Positions 26,939 to 40,246 of a stretch of DNA of 64,000 bases are shown here, piece by piece. This stretch comes from Burhinus oedicnemus (lineage: Eukaryota > Chordata > Aves > Charadriiformes > Burhinidae): NCBI GenBank assembly GCA_008921705.1, contig VFFE01007486.1, forward strand, positions 3,665,044-3,729,043, given 5' to 3'. Position numbers and translations under genes: made by a program. Within the stretch, counting starts at the first letter, position 1, and each line of letters begins with the position of its first letter. The notes under the pieces are model-generated. The model was not told the origin of the DNA, ran no database searches, and was given only the letters and a program-made list of their open reading frames with translations.

Positions 26939-29900
26939 AAATGACAACAAAAAAAACCACCTTTGAAATCCATATCTGAGTCAAGGTGGATGATAGAATT
27001 TTATCAGTACTCTGCAGCATGCATGGCAATTCTAAAATTAGATTTTTATTAAGCTTTTATTTTAACTAACTTAGAAATTCAAATGTTTTATAAAAGCAGA
27101 AAGAGCACAGACAACAGCATATTTTTTAAGCAACAGTGGTCAAAATCTCTCTACTTCCTTCAAAACCCCCAGTCAATGTTTTCCTTTAAAGTTATGTTCC
27201 ATGATTCAAGCTCTTGAGAATTTAAGTTCTATGCTTCTTTGCCTGGCTGAGCCAGCTCAGCCAGGTCTTTGTCAGCAGCTGGGAAGTATTGCAAGTACAT
27301 AGCTACCAGTTCATTTAGGACCAAACTGTGGTACACTTACTCATGATGAGCAAGAATGTACTCTCCTTGAATTAGTTTTAATAGGAATTCATTACAAGAA
27401 AATGCTGCAAAAGTCTGGTGCTTGGTTGACAAATTGATACATTTACCGAATACCAAACAGGTCTGTAAAATGCAACTCCAAAACAAAAGTGTCAGATTTC
27501 ATTGCAGTAGCCAAGAAGGTAACATTTCCGGATCTCTTGAGAGGAATTCTCAGCATTGTACGCAACTTTTAACTTTTTACCTAACAGTACCCTAGAAACT
27601 ACAATATTCCAGTTTGAAAGAACAGAAAGAAAATAGAGTCATGACAAGGGGAGAGCTGAAGACTAGCTCTCTTCCCAGCAGAGAAATACCTTCTGTAATT
27701 CTATTTTACTTCAGTAATGACTTCCTAACAATCTTTTCTCTCTATTTCTCTCATGTGTATAAAGAGGAAGATAGACATAAAGAGAAATGTTTTACAGAAA
27801 AATCGCTTGACCCAGGCTGCTCCGTGACACAGACCCTAGAGAACCTCCCTGGCAGTGAAACACAGGGAGGAAGCAGGTGCAGGAATGAGCCACGCACACA
27901 CTTCCCTCAACAGTGACCACAAAATTCAGACACAACAGCCATACCCCACTCCTGAAGAAGCAATGTCTGTGACATAATATAATGTAATGTTTGTGGTAGA
28001 ATAGCAATAGTGTCAGGAACCTTTGAAAAATAATAGTAGAAGCTGAAGCAGTATTTCCCTAGGAGAGAGATAGCTAGGGTGAGAAAACAAGTAAAAGCCT
28101 GCAGAACCAAAGAATACCACCTGGTAATTCTCAAACTACTCAAAAATTGGTATCGCATTGCTAAGGGCAAAGTACTTCTCTGTCTAATGCAGAACCTCTT
28201 TGATGTTATATGTTTGCTAGTTTTCACAGAGTTGCTAAACGCTTACTGAGTTGTGTTCACCTGTAGATTATAGAATGCTTCAAGGATCTTTGATCTGTTG
28301 TATATTTCCACAGCATCTATCAAAATGGAGTCTTGCTTCAAGCCTGGGTCTACAAATAGTGACAAGAGCCAATCTACAGCTTTGCCTGCTGTCAGTGATC
28401 CCTAGTTTTTCATTAATATATCACAAATTGAAGAGTTTCACTTCCATGCATTTCATAAAAGTTGTAAGCAGTTTTTCAAAAATATTCACCTACAGCTTTC
28501 TTTTGTTGTAGACTGAAACAATGTGCAATATGTTTCCTTTCCAGTTATTCTAATCATTCTATAAAGTTTTTATTTTAGACCCAAGCTAATTTTTACTAGT
28601 GATAGTGTTTTCTTCTTGTCCAGCATGCTTCTTCAAGCAGTATACACATGCATAATCTTCACCTTTTATTTAAAAACAACCCCATCACCTATGGAGCATA
28701 ACTCCTAGAAAATGTATGTTCCTTCCATATTTTGCTTTGCTGACATCCTCCCAGGCATACCCGGCCAGTTTTTAAAATCAGAAAGGAGTCGGACTTTCTA
28801 TGCAGATGGTAGTTTCTAAGCCATAAGAAATTAACTGACCAAACTGTGTAATCTCTGCATTCATTCCCTACATGATGATAGTCCTCACCCACCCTCTTCC
28901 TTCCTCCACAGACTCTCAGAAGATTCACACTATATCCATTTCCAGCGCTCCTCTCAGATTCCCCAGGCAAATGCCAATCAAAGCTTCCTTTGTTGGTGAT
29001 ATGTACATTCCTCCATGAGCTATAAAGGGTAAGAATGTCCCAACTTTCTACAGGCTATCATAGGCACGTGCAATATTATTGTCCCATAGTTTATCTTACC
29101 ATACCCCAGAGAAATCTCATCATCCTGTTTTCTTTATATGGACTACAGATGTCTTAGCCAAGCTTCCTCACCACTGAGTCACCGACCGGGATTGTTTACG
29201 TCTTCGTAATGAGTCACCTTCAGGATTTGGCTCATTGTCAATACATGGGCTGACGGCTTCAGCTAGTCTCTGTTTTGTCTCATTCTCCTTCATCTTGTCA
29301 ATGTAGTTGTACCTGTTGGGAGTATGAACACAAAATGGCTCCCTCTTACTTTTCCTTTTGCTTTCTTTATGCCACTTCGTGTTGACTGATGTCACTTTCT
29401 ATCTCTAGATTGACTGCAGTTCCAAAACTTTGACTTTTATGTTGTTCCAAGTTCCTGTGCCATAGGAAATCCAATTCAGATTTCTTTTTTGCATCTAAGA
29501 ATATCAGTTGAGATACAAAATTGCTGTATCTTTGGTCAGATATCAAACTACATATAATATGTGTCTTTCATCCTCCTCATTTATAAATAGGAATATTGTG
29601 ACTATTGCAAATATCTAAGATGCTTTACAAGTCATGTTGCCTTTTTTCATATGATATCTTTTCACTTATTGGAATGTGTAAATGGCTAGGAATTCTGCTG
29701 GCCCAAGAACTTTCCTTTTTGTACTATCCATTGCCTTGAAGGTTCATTTTATGAATGTTCTGTGTTTATTAATTCTTTCCTTTTCTAATCACTATGTTTA
29801 GTATGTCCACTCAGCACCTAACTCCCCCTTAGATCTAGAGTCCTTGCAATCAGTTGTTGGCTGGGCTCCCAGAGTTAGTCAGATTCATTTTCTCTTTCAC

Positions 29901-30258
29901 CTTCAGGCTTTCATGTACTACTTCAGAGCTATTATAGTTATGTTTCCAAAACAACAGAGTCATATTAATATTTTCATTATCTCATTATTTTCTAAATTTA
30001 TATTGTAAATATGTTCTTATATTAGTTCCTTTCCTTCAAAAGATTAAAAAAAAAAAAGATTGAAGTGCTTGATAAGGTCCCTGTAAGAGTCTTTTGCAAT
30101 TCCTTTATTCTAAAGTGGCATTTTCTTTGTTGCACAAAAAACCTTATGGCAACTAAATTGGGGTGAGAGGTAAAATACTGCCATGAATTAGAAACAGGCT
30201 AAGAAACTAAAAACAAAGAGTCAGAATTAATAATCAGTTTTCAAGGGAAAAGGTTAAC
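26939..30258. other. Unique AT-rich DNA, no gene seen
   Basis: Contains the stem-loop at 27242. The open frames (up to 106 codons) are unrecognised. Confidence 0.55.
27242..27265. repeat. Perfect 10-bp stem-loop
   Basis: The arms 'cctggctgag' and 'ctcagccagg' pair perfectly around 'ccag'. It is GC-rich in an AT-rich setting. No run of T follows that would suggest a Pol III terminator. Confidence 0.7.
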
Positions 30259-30345
30259 AGGAAGGTGACCAGAACTGAACCCCGTTTGCCAGGTGAGGGC
30301 AGAATATAAAGACGTGAGTAAAAACATTATTGTGTTTAATTATTA
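30259..30345 (-). mobile_element. Possible decayed CR1 fragment
   Basis: The plus-strand words 'aggtgaccagaactgaaccc' and 'gccaggtgagggcagaatat' followed by 'aaagacgtgag' resemble the complement of the old CR1 RT region around the FW-PQY segment (usual form 'tgaccagaactgcacacag', 'ccaggtgagggc'). The stretch is short and diverged, with no terminal landmarks. Confidence 0.4.
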
Positions 30346-31004
30346 CCATCAATATAAACAAATCATACCTAAGTGTTTTACAACTAAATCCATGGAAATC
30401 ACACCCAAAAAAATCTCCTTTAAAGATTCAGTCAGTAACTTCCAACATAAACCTGATTTTTATTCAAAGCCGCAACTTTTGTGGATAGAAACATGCCCTT
30501 ATCTTGTTTTTAAATACTAAAGTCATTGTGTGAAGGGCAGAATATCTTTGAAAAGCTCCAAATCCTGTGTGTACAAGACACAGCTATTCTAAAAAGTGAA
30601 TCAGTTATTTAATTCTTCAACTTTGTCTACTGATCTTAGCTATAGTTTCTTACACATATCAAGTTTAACAGACCCACCCACCCAGAAAAAGGTTTTCGTG
30701 TCCTCTACTACCAGTTCAGACTAATGGCCAGCCCTACGATCCTGTTTATTTTTCAATCAATCTAGATAAATCCTTCCATTTGTCAGTATTGTTTCTCTTT
30801 TTGTAATTAATCCTCTGAGAAGTTACAAATTAAACAGCACTTATTCAACAAAAATGGAGACTTCGTGTAATAGTTTCTTTCATAAAGCACAGATCAAATA
30901 TAAATTCGCATTTTTTGAATATGGAAATACTCATAGTGATGAAAGTTATACTTAGTACATGTGGAATGTGTCCTTCATTTTTTAAGTGTGGGGGTTTTTT
31001 TTAA

Positions 31005-31400
31005 GTAACAGCGATGCCAGTGAGCTTCAAGATGATGAAGTTTAACGGGCCCTGGAGCCTGCTCAGATCTAGCTGCCTCAATCCAAATGCTAATGTGCAT
31101 TCAGAATTGTGAGCAGAAAAACTCAGAGACTGAAAGACTCATTGCCCTGGTGGGAAATATTATTTGTGCCAGTGAGAGGAGCCGCTGGCTGGTTTATGTG
31201 ACTAAAGAATTGAGAACATTGGCCCACATGAGGTGTAACTTGGTTGTAGATGGGATTCCACTATGAAACTCTCCCTGATATTATGATTGGTTTTAGATGA
31301 GGCCAAGAACAGCGCTGTTTGTATTGCTTGAGCTGCCTGAGGTACTAATAAAGACAGCAATCAACACTGTGCTAGATTCCAGAGGTGAAGAATGATCTAA
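31005..31400. promoter_or_regulatory. Candidate conserved non-coding element
   Basis: A repeat-free block of balanced composition containing an octamer-like word ('atccaaatgctaatgtgcat'), E-box-like 'cagctg'-type words nearby and short CpG-bearing words ('gaggagccgctggctgg'). It lacks a long frame. Low confidence. Confidence 0.22.
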
Positions 31401-32309
31401 TAAGAATTTTTTTGTATTCAGATGCTGGACCTCATTTTGATGCTTTTCCCAGTGTGGTGCTGGGTAAGAGACCTGCACTTGCAGCCAGCTAGCTGTTTGC
31501 ACACTCTGACACACACAACCATAAAAGAAAGCAGACTCATTATGGATATGACAGAGCCAATATCCCAAATCCTGGAGGTTTTCTATTAAACTGCCATTCA
31601 GTGAGGATCTTGACGCAATCCTGCCCCAAAAGAAATGGAAACTTGTGAACTCACGCTGTTAACAACCAAACAACACCACCACCAAAACTGTATTCAGGGT
31701 AAGGAAAACACAATTTCCCCTGGACTTGGCTCCTCTGACAATATAGGACAAGATAGTCTCAGTCTTGCAGTTTAGCTGAGTGTTATGCTATCCATCAAAA
31801 TCTGGGATGATACATGACCAAAATGTGGAACATCTGTATATTGTTGAGAGCCTCAGCATAATTTTTAATTAGAAGATGTGTTTTGAATGTTTTCTCACTT
31901 AGTGTGCTAAATAAACCAGCAATTTTAAAAACACAGGACCCAAATTATTTATGGCAAACCAATGAAATCCCCATTCCAAAACCAAAACCAACCCAGCATG
32001 AATGCTGACCTCACCTCTGCTACTACAGCTAATAGGAAAACTGATGCACTACTTAGGCTAGGCATAGTTAAGAAGATAAAAAGTCTGCTAATGGAGTTTT
32101 TAAGTATTTGCTAGACATCTGCCAGGGAGAAAGATGCTGGTCCGGATTCTGTTCCCAGGCCCGCTATCAGACTGCAGTCTCTAAATAAAGCATATGTTAG
32201 CATGAAGCTAAACACATAAAAATGGAGAAAGCGTAAAAATGGAGAGAGTAATGTGTAAAATGGAAAGAAAGGGTCAGGCTGGAGGTGGGGGTTACGAACA
32301 GTTTCACAA
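31401..32309. other. Unique DNA upstream of the old CR1, no gene seen
   Basis: The old CR1 may begin somewhat earlier than 32310, but its 5' limit cannot be recognised by eye. Confidence 0.5.
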
Positions 32310-33112
32310 GGAATTGTATTTGTTTACTATTTTGATTAATGCCCTGGCTCTAGAACATGGGAGCACGCTGATGGAGTCTGCAGGCGACACAGAGGCATAC
32401 ATCAACAGACAAGAGGACAAGGAAAACCCACTGAAAGAACTGGATATTTGTGAACTGAAATGAGATGACACTCAGTAGTGAAAATAACAAAACATGCATT
32501 GAAGTTTAACAACTAAAACTCTGATTTGGAGAAGACTCAGTAGAGTCTGCTCTAGAGCTACCAGATAACTGCAGGAGGCTACAAAAGCAATGCTATGTTA
32601 AGGTAACACTAGAGGAAGAGTAGCAAATTCTTAGCGTCCAATTGTGCAACCTTTGGGAGACCTCATCTGCAATACTGCATACAACTTATGTTCAAGGAAA
32701 ATGAATTCATCACTAGAACAGGTGTAGAGATGGCATAGTAGGATAGCCAGAGGAATTAGTAACCTATCATGTGAGAGGAAACTAAGAAAGTTCTGCTGGT
32801 GTAGCCTTATAAAATTAATTTGGCGTAGGCAAGTAAACATCAGGAAAGCAGAATAGTGGTATAAGCCAACAGACAGGGCTGGCACAATAATAAGTCAGCA
32901 AGCACTGGTCATAAATTATGTGAGGGGGAAAACTGATAGTCTCTAGCCATTACAGCAATAACCTTCTGAAGGAAGATCTATTCCAGAGTAAAGAGGTGAA
33001 AAACACAACTGCTCTTCAGAAAAACTTAAAAAACTGAAAATATGTGGTAGTTATATTAAAGAACTTGAACAGATAACTCAAGATTTCACTTCCATTCCTA
33101 TGTTTCTGTCTG
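32310..33112 (+). mobile_element. Ancient, strongly decayed CR1 LINE copy with 3' end
   Basis: Several landmarks occur in the correct CR1 order. The stretch 32322-32460 translates to LFTILINALALEHGSTLMES followed by AGDTEAYINRQEDKENPLKELD. This is a worn version of the RT segment around motif C, with the catalytic FADD degraded to SAGD. At 32656-32690, 'gagacctcatctgcaatact' matches the CR1 region coding for RP-LEYC. At 32700-32790 comes the LE-VQRRAT-like segment. At 33065-33110, 'cttccattcctatgtttctg' matches the old CR1 3' terminus that follows the 'gatgacct..aggtccc' block. The copy is full of stops and indels and is much older than the one at 59.4 kb. Confidence 0.7.
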
Positions 33113-36094
33113 ACAAATTCATCTGGAAAGATAAATGCCCAGCTGGACACAATTCTTTGTTCTAGAGACCCATCTGCTCTCTGAGGAGAAAAGCTATATT
33201 ACACAAGCAGCTTTTTCATTGTGACAGTGAAGTTTTCTGTAAATTAGAGACGGGGCAAAAGAATATAAATAGGCTGGCCATTTTCTATGGGGTAAGTATG
33301 CAGCCTTGCACAGCAAAGGATGCCACTTTGCCATCTGACCCAGCTAGAAGTCCATTACCTGTCAGTCATTTTAACCTGGCAAAAGGAACTCTCATGTAAG
33401 GTGTTCAAATCTGAGGACCAAAACTGCCTTCAGGCTGTTTAAAATAGTGCTTGACAAGTCTGAAATGAAGGTGAACTCAACATTAAAGGATCATACTGGT
33501 ATAACTGAAAAGTATAGAATTAAGGGGTTTATTTTTTGTTTTATACACTTTTGGGCTTCTTAAAAGGCTCCTAAGGCTCCTTGTAAGCTAACAATAGTTT
33601 TCTACTTAAGCTCCTCTGACAAAGAGGTTTCCCAGGTAATTTAATGTCATATAAACGAATATGGCTACAGTTAAGCAGGCTCACAGAAAAGTCCTCTAGA
33701 AGCATTTTATTACAAATTTACTTGAGTCTGCATGGTAGGATATATGCAGGAAATCTCTTTGAAGAAAACAGACTGTAATACCCATCATATCTACTGAAGA
33801 ATATTGTTTAATCCAAAAAGATGCAGAAAAAAGCAACCAGGATAAACTTATGTTTAAAACAGATTGCATCAATGATAGAAACCATAACACAAGTCCATTT
33901 TCTTAATATTGTTAAAGAAGGGAAAAAGTCATTCTCATTCCATACATTTTAACATTTTTCTGTGTCTAATTAATTCATTAAATTTAAGTAATAGGTTCTG
34001 GCTGAAACGTCCATATTTTCATTTGGACTCCTGAAGAAATTCATCACAGAAGAGCCCTTAGATCTTACTTCGCTAAATTCAAGCAAAGTCAGGATTCCTT
34101 CAAAATCCACGGCTCTTTCATAAGCAGTGAATTAAAAATATAAACATTGGCTCATTTCTGATCCTTCGCACTGCTCAGATTTTGTCTTACATGCTCAGAT
34201 CATTCATTCATTCAAAAAAATACATGCTTAGTAACTGCTCAAAAAGTGGATTAAATCCTTTAACACATTATTACTGCACTGCCTCAATAAGCCCTTAGTT
34301 TACCAAAAAGGATATTTACTGTAAATATGGTACTAGAACCAGCTGCATCACATTTACACAAAAAGAAAACATACTGGATTGTTTAGAAAAAGAGGCATAA
34401 TATAGTGGCGATTGCTTTCCCCTATACTTCTGAATTAAGAGTTTGAAATACTGTGCTTGAAGTCCCATAAAGCTTGGTATGCCTTGGGAACAGCACTCCT
34501 AGCTTAATATGGGCCAGGCTCCTTTTTCCACTTTGAAGGAACAAAATGAGACTTTAACAGTTCCAGGAGCCTCTAGGTAGTTGCTAACTAAGGGCTCTAA
34601 AGCATTCACGTGGGCAGAGCTCAGCCCCTAGTATAAAGCATATTTTAGGAAGACCGACTTTTAGAACAAGATTGGACCATCTCCCCTCCTACCAATGCCG
34701 AAATAAAACCAAATCCCTTTATTCCCTTCTCTGTCTCCTACACATATTTTAAGAGTTATGAGACCCTTCTTGAAGTAATATATGCAAGTGAATTGCAGTT
34801 GTGAGATTCATATATCATTTAGGTATGTCCACAACTCACAAGTCAAAAAAGATGAGCATTTGGAAGACACAGTATAAGACAGCAAGAGTGCAAAGAGTAA
34901 GACTCCTCATAAACATCGCAGAGCTATATAATATTTTGGTACAAAAAGTATTTAGGTACAAAAGGAATAGAAGACACCCCTCCTCCTCATTCACCCCCCA
35001 AAACAATAGAGTTTCAAATCCCAGCATGGAGCAATTTCAGAGATTCATGTCATACAGAACTATGTAGTTCAGGGCTTTGAGCCAGGAAATTCTGCAAATT
35101 TGTCCTGAGATTAAATAGTGCCATGCAACCCAATCATATTACAGCTTTATTTTGAACACTTGCACTTGGCAATGCCTCTGGCTGAAGATGTCTTGTATTT
35201 TTTGGCTCCTGCAGAGTCCGTACTAGAAAAACTTTTTGGCACAATTGGCATCTACTGTTTAATCTCATAAAAGGGTATGGAAATAAAATCCCTTTAATTG
35301 GTCTTAGGTATGCACAAGTCTTGAAAGGTTTGAGACTAATTTTTATAACACGAATTAAATATACAGCCTGAACTAACTTCCTATCCAGCAAGGATGATAT
35401 TTCTAGATCAAAGATGAGGATGCAGAAAGAATGCAATAAAATTGCATCAGAGAAGAAGCTTACTGTCTGGCATTGCTATGCAGAGGTTAGACATGTCTAC
35501 ATGGCAGTCAAGAAGTACAATTTATAGCTTGTTTGAGGATGTGTGCACAAGCTGCAACTAGTTGGTCAAGTGACAATAAACATATAGCCTTAGCAGAGCA
35601 AAGTGTGGACTGAAAACTTAATCTGAAAATTTTGGCAAATATTTAAGTGGCTAACCTGCACTGAACTCCAAGCTGCCACAGCTAACACTTCAGTCGTCGC
35701 ATTTATACTCCTATCTAGCCACAATGAGTAAAAAAATTCTGACAAGACTTTGTTCTAAGTATACTATGAATTCAAACAGTGGGAGTGAAATGGGGAATGG
35801 GAGTGTTACTGGACCTTTTCATCTGAAACTTTGTTTCATCAATAAAACTAAACTGCTAAGTTTCCCTGATAGTGGTGCTTCTAGCAAAATCTCGGCCTTC
35901 TCTGATTTCTTGTTGCAGTTGCTGAGTGGTATTTGGTTAAGTGTTCCTGGACTGGGGTTTTTCATGAGAAATTTCAGAGGAGAGTTTAGACGTGCTCTTC
36001 CTTAATTGACTGGATCCACAGACTGAAAAACAGCCTTGAAAACCTGGAATAATAGTGCCTGCTTGCTTCAACAGACCCACCCATGATTGTGTGC
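33113..36094. other. Unique AT-rich DNA, no gene seen
   Basis: Short, unrecognised open frames only. No repeat landmark found. Confidence 0.55.
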
Positions 36095-36550
36095 TTTAAT
36101 TTTTCAACAAGATGTGGAGGTAGGGCCTGAGGAAACCCATAAAAATGTTTGGTTTGGCTTTCTGGCAGTTTTCCCCAGCTAGAGCGCATGAAAAGCACTG
36201 AGGATGCAAGATCCTGCTAAGTTTCCATAGAGCGCCTGACTCGAACACCACAGAACATTCTGTACATCCCAGAGCGGGGGATCGTATTGCTCTGCTCACC
36301 CTGGGGACAGCAACAAGCAGCAGCAGCAGCAGCAGGTCATCAACTGGAAACTGGAAACCTGCCATCTTTTAATTAGTTGCTCTCTACTTCATAGTAATCC
36401 TATTTAAAAGCCTATATAACGCAAGGTCAGGTTTGCTGTACAAGCTCAGATAATGCCAAGCCAAATTTTTAATCATGTAATTAGCCAGCAACACCTTTTT
36501 AGATGGAATAAATATCATCTCCTCATTAAAATTAGGGAGTATAATATATA
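36095..36550. promoter_or_regulatory. Candidate conserved non-coding element
   Basis: A unique block with homeodomain-like words ('catcttttaattagttgctc', 'aatcatgtaattagccagca') and the (AGC)n run at 36316. No credible coding frame. Low confidence. Confidence 0.22.
36316..36335 (+). repeat. (AGC)n trinucleotide microsatellite
   Basis: About 6.7 uninterrupted AGC/CAG units. The surrounding sequence shows no convincing exon. Confidence 0.9.
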
Positions 36551-36897
36551 GCCAGGTTCTGTTCTTTCCTATTCTTAATCATTGTCCAGATGAACAAAAA
36601 TGTTTCCCAACTGACTCTGAATTCAAGAACCCCTTTAACTACCAACAACTGCTTTCTATACAACTTAGCTTGGATTTGGTTTCAAATTCCATGTAGACGG
36701 TCTTTCAGATACCAGAACCAAATTCTCATTCCTCTTATACCCTATGCAAAGGTATTTTAAGCCACTCCAGTTTTCAGTGATTCTAACCAAACTGCTCTGT
36801 GAGCAATCACCAGATGCATTTTAGGAGCAAATAATGCAACCTCGTACAAACTGTACACAAGAACTTAAAGCAAAGGATACCAAAGGCATTAAAGTCG

Positions 36898-37018
36898 TAT
36901 TGTCATTTCACAGACAGTTGCAGAACTGAATAAGAAAGATTAAGTGTTACTTAGTCAGACAGCAAATCAATTCCTGATTCAGGAGCAGAACACAGGTCTC
37001 CTGACTACTAATCCAATA
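36898..37018 (+). mobile_element. MIR-family SINE remnant
   Basis: The conserved right half of a MIR-type tRNA-derived SINE is readable: 'tcatttcacagacag', 'aagattaagtg', 'agtcagacagcaaatcaa', then 'caggagcagaacacaggtct' and 'cctgactactaatcc'. These match the MIR landmarks 'gttaagtgacttgcc', 'acacagcaagtc', 'gaacccaggtctcctgactc' in order and spacing. The copy is ancient. The poly-A run at 37157 is separate. Confidence 0.78.
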
Positions 37019-37156
37019 GCAAGGAGGAAAATGTTGTCCTCATCTGGATCTAAAAGGGAGATTTCTCACATCTGGTCCCTTCCCGACTTCCGCCATCATA
37101 CCACTTCACTACTTGTTCAGGATGCTCGGTTGAAATGTGCTCCTTGCTGTGGCATT

Positions 37157-37171
37157 AAAAAAAAAAAAAAA
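37157..37171 (+). repeat. Poly-A run
   Basis: Fifteen A bases followed by 'gtcaaaaaaaccccaaaac'. It lies about 140 bases downstream of the MIR remnant and is probably not its tail. Confidence 0.85.
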
Positions 37172-40100
37172 GTCAAAAAAACCCCAAAACAGTAATTTAC
37201 AGTGGGTGGGTTCATATTAATACAAATTAATAAAGTTCTTCTGTAAATATGCTGCAGTATATTGTGTAACATAATATAATCCTAGTAATCTGAGCCCTTG
37301 CTACAGCTCTCTGCTATTAAATCATTGCCAAAAAGTGGGGAAAAACTGCCAACCTTATGTGCAAATTATGAAGTGTGTAGATTCACAAGATTCTGCCTTA
37401 TTGACAAAAGTAAACTCTTTTTGAAATAGACTGATTTAGATAGCCCATTTCATTAAATACATTTATTTTACCTTGCAGGCGTCATCCATTTGGGCAGGAA
37501 ATTAACTTTTCAGCCAGTGATCTTTTTCACAACACCTCCTAAAGTGATATTTTTGTATGGAATGCTAGCGAGAATAGCACTGTATGAACACACCCCAAAA
37601 ATAAGTTTACAATTCCTGACAATACCCCAAATATTTCAGTAGGTGCAGAGCATACAGGCCCTTGGCATTGAGTCAGAACTCCAAGTCCCAACTCACAAAA
37701 CAACACAGAGCTGCACACAGAATTTGGCAGCTCTGGGGCGTCAACCTCACTCCAAACAGGCAGACAGGCAAGCAGCCAGCCTTTCAAGAACTACCTCGGG
37801 CTGCCGTAGATCTCCCAGCTCTCAGCCTGGACCTTTCGTCGACCACTGGATCATCCCTCCTCTCCAGAGGATTCTGTTCTAATGGGATGTCTTGGGGGAT
37901 TCCTCTCGACACTCTTCTCACTCTTTAAAGCTCACTCTTTAATTCTGCTCCTCTCTGCAGGATCCCACTCTCCCTCATTCACCCACTCTGGGGAAAAGAG
38001 ATGAGTTCGAGACTTTCCACTCTTATAACAGGAGATTTCTTTCTCAAACTTACAACATTCAGACCTACTTATCTAACCTACGACAGCTTAACACCCATGA
38101 CATGTAGCGTAAGTGTTGCCAGGGATGAACAGGATTAGTAAATAGGGAGGAAAGGAAGCTTTTTCCTAATGTGGTCTCAGACAGGGGCAAAAGAGAAGCA
38201 GTTCTACACCTGGAAATGATCCCACATGAAGCGACTCTCCTAGCTCATCATCATCTTAACTCTGCACTCAGTTTAACGGATATTTCTCATTGCACAGGCT
38301 GTGTCTGTGACAGGGTCTTCTCAATTTTGTAATGGAAGAGTTGACTATTATTTTTCCAAAAAGTGACCAAACGGAATATGCTCATGAAAAGTCATTAAAT
38401 GCTCCACACACACCCCCCTCCTTCATTTGCCATAAACCAGTACGGTTTTGGTAAATGCTGTCAGTTGTTTATTTTAGGAAAAAAAAATAGTTCTCCACAA
38501 GTCATTTGTAAAACCAAGGCACAGTTCAGGTTTCAAAATTTGTGGGAAGTTTTTTGTATTTATTTCCACACTTCCCATAAAAGCTTTGATACCTGTATAC
38601 ATTCTTCCTCTTATTTCTTATTAATAAGCAAAAACAATGACATAAGAAATTGTTAAAGATTCAGCACATAAGACTTTAAAGACTTCTATACCCAAAGAAA
38701 GGGAAGAGGAATGCAAACATTGACAAAGCGAGAAAGCAGCTATAGCGTGTTTTACCAGTGTCAATCTTAACAGAGTTTTCACTTGTTCCACTGAGAAAAA
38801 TAGATTTCCTCATCATCCTTTCTTAGTTTTAACACATTTGCCAAAAGGATTCCTTTCATACTAGAAAACCACCCTCATTTTTCTTACATAGTGTACTGTA
38901 AACCCACCTATATTTAGCATCCCGAGTCAGTCTGTATTCCATGCAAGAAACTCTAGTCTCCTGAGAAGGGTTTGGTGTTTGGGATTGGGGTTTTTTTGGC
39001 AGATTCCAAAAGATATAAGTACATCCTAAAATTTGTCTTACTAACAAGTGCAACACACACATGACAACACATCTGAACTGAAGCTCCTTATACCATGTGG
39101 TGACCAGAAGTTGCTAGATAAATAAAACAAGCCTAAAACAAACATAAGAATCTGAAAAGAGAGAGAAAAAAGGATATGTATAAGAATGAGGCACAATGGC
39201 TCTATCTACACTAGTAACTCAGGCATGCCAGAACGATCCTGGCTGCTCTAAGCAACTGGCGTGTCCTCAACCATATTACTAAATTCTCTCACCTTGCAAG
39301 CACAGGGCTGCACACAACATACGATTCGGAAATGGTCAGTGGTGCATGCCGACTCCTGTGCCATGCCCAGAAATTGTCTGCCAGTACTAAGTGGCCCAGG
39401 CCTAAAACCATGCTGGGGCAGCTGTAGCAATCTAACTGTGCAGTCCATCAAATCCCAGCACCCAGGAACACTGCCTTGACTTATGAGTATGGATGCAGCC
39501 AGTGAAGCCACACTGATCATTCATCATAGGTGCACAACAATCACCCTTTTGTTTCTGTGGAAAACACTAGCAATGTTTCAGAAATACAGCCTGTTGCATT
39601 ACTAGCTCTCTATTTTCTCTTTATTTACTATGTTCAGGGAAAAGGGCAAGTCAATGGAAAGTTGTCCTCTGAATTGATGGAATCGTTGGAAAGGAAACAA
39701 TAAACAAAGGAAGCAGAATTGAAATGCAAGTTAAAGATGTCACTTTTCAGTTTTCTCCAGGGCTGCCCTGGAAAAGGTTATTTGGGGGATCATCTTTGTA
39801 GTCCTATGCAGTACTTGAGTGCCTTTGCTGCCTTTACGGTTATATATTAAATGTATAAGTACAAAAACAAAATAGAGATTTCTTAGTCATTCCTTTGCAC
39901 CCAAGGTCATGAGTTTTCTTAGCTATCTCCAAAATTTGTTTGATTTGGGACTATTATAGGACTTGGGTAGAAATACCTTTCTTCCTTTTAAACTTATATC
40001 ACAAGGTAGATTTAGCAAAAGTCATTTTACGGGTTAGCAAAAAAATAATGACGGATTTTAACTTATGGTTATATCATTAGGAATATATATTTCAGGGCTG

Positions 40101-40246
40101 TGACCTTACAGCTGCAAAATACAGAACTAGTTTTACTTCACAAGCATTTGTCCAAACATTTTCTTTCATTTTGATCCAAATAGTTTCACACCCACTGAGT
40201 TAGACTTTGACTTTCAGGTTTGAGCAAACTGAAAATTTCAATCAGC
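37172..40246. other. Unique DNA, no gene seen
   Basis: The moderately GC-rich patch 37650-37900 has unrecognised frames on both strands. The 12-mer 'ctcactctttaa' is directly repeated at 37918 and 37931. Confidence 0.55.

Noticed and set aside
29565..29640. Possible MIR complement ('cctcctcatttataaatagg')
   Set aside because: A single short similarity, insufficient to call.
36316..36335. Coding polyglutamine or polyserine repeat
   Set aside because: No credible exon or conserved frame surrounds the (AGC)n run.
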